Part shown: positions 5,839 to 7,302 of the stretch, in pieces
Layout: each line of letters starts with the position of its first letter
How positions within the stretch are numbered: position 1 is the first letter of the stretch
Source of the DNA: Chloroflexota bacterium
Lineage (GTDB): Bacteria > Chloroflexota > Anaerolineae > Aggregatilineales > UBA2796
Direction of reading: 5' to 3'
NCBI GenBank assembly: GCA_017743585.1
Contig: JAGHYP010000137.1
Span: 1 to 7,302, forward strand
Length of the DNA stretch: 7,302 nt
Position numbers and translations under genes: made by a program
Notes under the pieces: model-generated
The model's database searches: none
Seen by the model: the letters and a program-made list of their open reading frames with translations, nothing else
What the model was told of the DNA's origin: nothing

Positions 5839-6804
5839 ATGTACCACATTCTCGTCCCTGATAATCTCGATAAGGCAGGCTTGCGCTTGCTGGAAGCTGC
5901 CGAAGGCGTCACTGTACAGGCAGCGGCCAAGATGAGCCGCGAAGAAGTGCTTGCCGCCATCCCGAATGCCGATGCGCTCATCATTCGCAGCGCGACCAAA
6001 GTTGACCGCGCCGTGCTGGAGGCCGCGCCCAAGCTCAAGCTGATCGGACGCGCCGGCGTCGGCGTGGATAACGTTGACCTAGCTGCCGCGACCGAGCGCG
6101 GCGTGATCGTGATGAACGCGCCTGACGGCAACACAGTGGCCACGGCTGAGCTGACGCTTGGCCTGATGTTGGCGCTCGCGCGGCACATTCCCGCCGCTGA
6201 TGGCAGCCTGAGGGCAGGTCAATGGGAGCGCAGAGCCTATCTCGGCGTTGAGCTGCGCGGCAAGACGCTCGGCTTGATCGGCTTCGGACGCGTCGGGCGC
6301 GCCGTGGCGAAGCGCGCCGCCGCTTTTGAGATGACCATCATTGCCTACGATCCGTACGTCAGTCAGGAAGTGGCAGCGCCATATGGCGTGCAGATGGTCT
6401 CGCTGGACGAGCTTTACGCGCGCGCCGATTTCATATCGCTCCACGCCTTGCTCACACAGGAAAATTATCACATGATCAACGCCGAGAGCATTGCAAAGAT
6501 GAAAGACGGCGTGCGAATTATCAATGACTCACGCGGCGCGTTAATTGATGAGCAAGCGCTTGCCGATGCGATCAAGAGCGGAAAAGTGGCAGGCGCGGCG
6601 CTTGACGTTTACGAAGAAGAGCCGCCTAGACCTGATAATCCACTGATCGGCTTGCCGAGCGTGATTCACACGCCGCACTTAGGCGCCAGCACGCTCGAGG
6701 CGCAAGACGAAGTCGCTGTGCAGATCGCGCAACAGACGCTCGACGCGCTCTTCAAAGGCGAGTATCGCAACGTCGTCAATCCTGAGGTCCTGAAGCGCCG
6801 ATGA
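5839..6804 (+). CDS. serA: D-3-phosphoglycerate dehydrogenase, short form without ACT domain
   Basis: 321 residues of the D-2-hydroxyacid dehydrogenase family, oxidising 3-phosphoglycerate to 3-phosphohydroxypyruvate with NAD+ in the first step of serine synthesis (cytosol). Visible: substrate-side RAGVGVDNVDLAAATERGV (71-89), GQWERRAYLGVELRGKTLG, the Rossmann GFGRVG (148-153) with Asp171 closing the second strand, and the catalytic set Arg232 (NDSRGALIDE), Glu261 (DVYEEEPP) and His280 (TPHLGAST). The chain ends soon after NVVNPE, where long SerA enzymes enter the intervening and ACT domains, so serine feedback through ACT is not expected. LHALLTQENYHMI departs from the usual HxPLTxET pattern (Pro to Leu). 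The open frame extends upstream to 5572, but that part is antisense to the pspC-like gene and lacks family similarity; the MYHILVP start matches the family. The ribosome site is weak. A related hydroxyacid dehydrogenase is the alternative. Confidence 0.9.
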   Translation: MYHILVPDNLDKAGLRLLEAAEGVTVQAAAKMSREEVLAAIPNADALIIRSATKVDRAVLEAAPKLKLIGRAGVGVDNVDLAAATERGVIVMNAPDGNTVATAELTLGLMLALARHIPAADGSLRAGQWERRAYLGVELRGKTLGLIGFGRVGRAVAKRAAAFEMTIIAYDPYVSQEVAAPYGVQMVSLDELYARADFISLHALLTQENYHMINAESIAKMKDGVRIINDSRGALIDEQALADAIKSGKVAGAALDVYEEEPPRPDNPLIGLPSVIHTPHLGASTLEAQDEVAVQIAQQTLDALFKGEYRNVVNPEVLKRR

Positions 6805-6872
6805 GCGCCGCGAGCGCCATGAGATATGACGTTGAGTGTTGCGCGCCCTATCAGCTTTCAGACAAATTTGCT

Positions 6873-6899
6873 GCAAGCGCGGTATTTCATAGCGCTTGC
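6873..6899. repeat. Perfect 8-bp inverted repeat over the -35 region
   Basis: GCAAGCGC (6873-6880) and GCGCTTGC (6892-6899) are exact reverse complements around 11 bases. The left arm shares its GCAAGC with the upstream direct repeat, and the right arm covers the -35 region of the promoter at 6914-6922. There is no T-tract after it on the plus strand, so an operator is likelier than a terminator for the serA-like gene. Confidence 0.5.
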
Positions 6900-6913
6900 G
6901 CGACGCGAAAGCA

Positions 6914-6922
6914 TGTTATAAT
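6914..6922 (+). promoter_or_regulatory. Extended -10 promoter (TGTTATAAT) of the 3'-edge gene
   Basis: TG-T-TATAAT is a perfect extended -10. TTGCGC (6896-6901) is a partial -35 at a short 15-base spacing. Transcription should begin near 6929 and give a leader of about 33 bases. Confidence 0.65.
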
Positions 6923-6947
6923 CGAGCAAACTTGCCGCAAGCAGTTG

Positions 6948-6953
6948 AAAGGA
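6948..6953 (+). promoter_or_regulatory. Ribosome binding site deciding the start at 6962
   Basis: AAAGGA ends at 6953. Another in-frame ATG begins at 6953, directly on the Shine-Dalgarno sequence and too close to use it; the ATG at 6962 has a normal gap of eight to nine bases, so it is taken as the start. Confidence 0.6.
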
Positions 6954-6961
6954 TGCACGCC

Positions 6962-7302
6962 ATGAGCTTAACGCCTGCTCAGTACCGCCAAATTATTGAC
7001 TTGTGCGCGCCGCACATGCAGACCTCCTCCGCGCGCATGAGCCGCTTCGATAGCGCGTTCACGCCGAGCGCTGCCTTCCGCAACGATGTTATCTGGGAAG
7101 GCGCCACAAACGTTTTCTTGACGCATTTCGTAAACCTCCTGCTGAAAGTGCATCGCTACAACGGCGTGCATCCGTTGCGGACGCTGCTCGAGACGCTCAA
7201 GGCTGAGTATGGCGAAGACGCCCAGCGGCAAATTGACGCCCTGCTGCCGCTGATTGACGCCTTGCCGCCCGATGCGCGCCTGCCCGAGCTGCCCTTCACG
7301 AC
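6962..7302 (+). CDS. N-terminus of an effector-associated-domain-like protein, cut by window edge
   Basis: 113 codons are present and the frame is open at the right edge. The region is helical with no signal peptide: MSLTPAQYRQIIDLC, an F-x-R patch (AAFRNDVIWEGATN), then VFLTHFVNLLLKVHRYNG, HPLRTLLETLKAEYGEDAQR and QIDALLPLIDALPPD. The pattern 'G-x-x-x-x-F-hydrophobic helix - G-x-HPL-x-x-LL-x-x-L-x-x-x-x-G-x-D-x-x-x-x-I-x-x-L' recalls the small adaptor domains (effector-associated domains, EAD) at the N-terminus of bacterial NACHT, caspase, TIR or FGE-sulfatase-like conflict proteins. The effector part would lie outside the window, so the role cannot be read here. Start and promoter are well supported (TGTTATAAT, AAAGGA). 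The family call is by remembered pattern only. Confidence 0.75.
   Translation, partial: MSLTPAQYRQIIDLCAPHMQTSSARMSRFDSAFTPSAAFRNDVIWEGATNVFLTHFVNLLLKVHRYNGVHPLRTLLETLKAEYGEDAQRQIDALLPLIDALPPDARLPELPFT

Larger units (their letters stand above)
6863..6942. repeat. Two 16-bp direct repeats with TTGC-N-GCAA dyads flanking a promoter
   Basis: The repeat at 6863-6878 (CAAATTTGCTGCAAGC) returns at 6927-6942 (CAAACTTGCCGCAAGC), 14 of 16 bases identical, 64 bp apart. Each copy contains a dyad: TTGC-T-GCAA (6868-6876) and CTTGC-C-GCAAG (6931-6941). One lies upstream of the -10 element at 6917, the other just after the expected transcription start, the classic geometry of a looping or double-operator repressor. 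Confidence 0.6.

Noticed and set aside
6953..6961. ATG at 6953 as start of the right-edge gene
   Set aside because: It overlaps the Shine-Dalgarno sequence that serves the ATG at 6962.
1..7302. tRNA, rRNA, CRISPR array, insertion sequence or replication origin
   Set aside because: No tRNA-like cloverleaf, regular spaced repeat array, transposase motif or DnaA-box cluster was seen by eye on either strand.

Overview
The window is GC-rich bacterial DNA, densely coded on both strands, with short intergenic gaps that hold recognisable promoters and one strong rho-independent terminator. The gene set suggests a Chloroflexota-type (Roseiflexus/Anaerolineae-like) or similar phototroph-related bacterium: a PucC/BCD-family transporter (a family tied to bacteriochlorophyll and light-harvesting biogenesis), a Hanks-type kinase fused to a response regulator, a thioredoxin-NHL protein, a PspC/LiaF-like envelope pair, and the start of a protein resembling effector-associated-domain proteins. 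The taxonomic call is inference; there is no rRNA or marker gene here.

Region 1 (1-943). A minus-strand gene, cut by the left edge, encodes an exported or membrane-anchored thioredoxin-like protein with a CINC active site and the beginning of an NHL propeller. Its putative promoter lies at 801-829. At 865-912 sits a clear minus-strand terminator that ends the next gene to the right.

Region 2 (944-4205). A PucC-type MFS transporter (minus strand) is transcribed away from a kinase gene (plus strand) whose product carries, in one chain, a complete Ser/Thr kinase domain, a phosphoacceptor receiver domain and a NarL/LuxR-type helix-turn-helix. The shared gap of about 290 bp contains a near-consensus promoter for the transporter, a perfect TATAAT box for the kinase, a dyad where the kinase promoter's -35 should be, a TTTRTCACA direct repeat and a triple GATCGCAC repeat. 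The transporter promoter lies inside the longest open frame, which shows that translation must begin at 2413 rather than 2500.

Region 3 (4206-5838). After a 190-bp gap with only a doubtful 58-codon frame come two minus-strand genes overlapping by ATGA: a PspC-domain protein and a downstream three-helix membrane protein with a beta-rich extracytoplasmic tail (LiaF/DUF4097-like). They look like one envelope-stress operon.

Region 4 (5839-7302). A short-form D-3-phosphoglycerate dehydrogenase (plus strand) is followed by a gap with an extended -10 promoter flanked by two 16-bp repeats, each carrying a TTGC-N-GCAA dyad. This promoter drives a right-truncated gene whose N-terminal 113 residues resemble the small helical adaptor domains found at the front of bacterial NACHT/caspase/TIR-type conflict proteins. 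The two most notable items are the kinase-receiver-HTH fusion facing the PucC transporter, and the operator-flanked gene at the right edge. No tRNA, rRNA, CRISPR array, insertion sequence or origin was seen.
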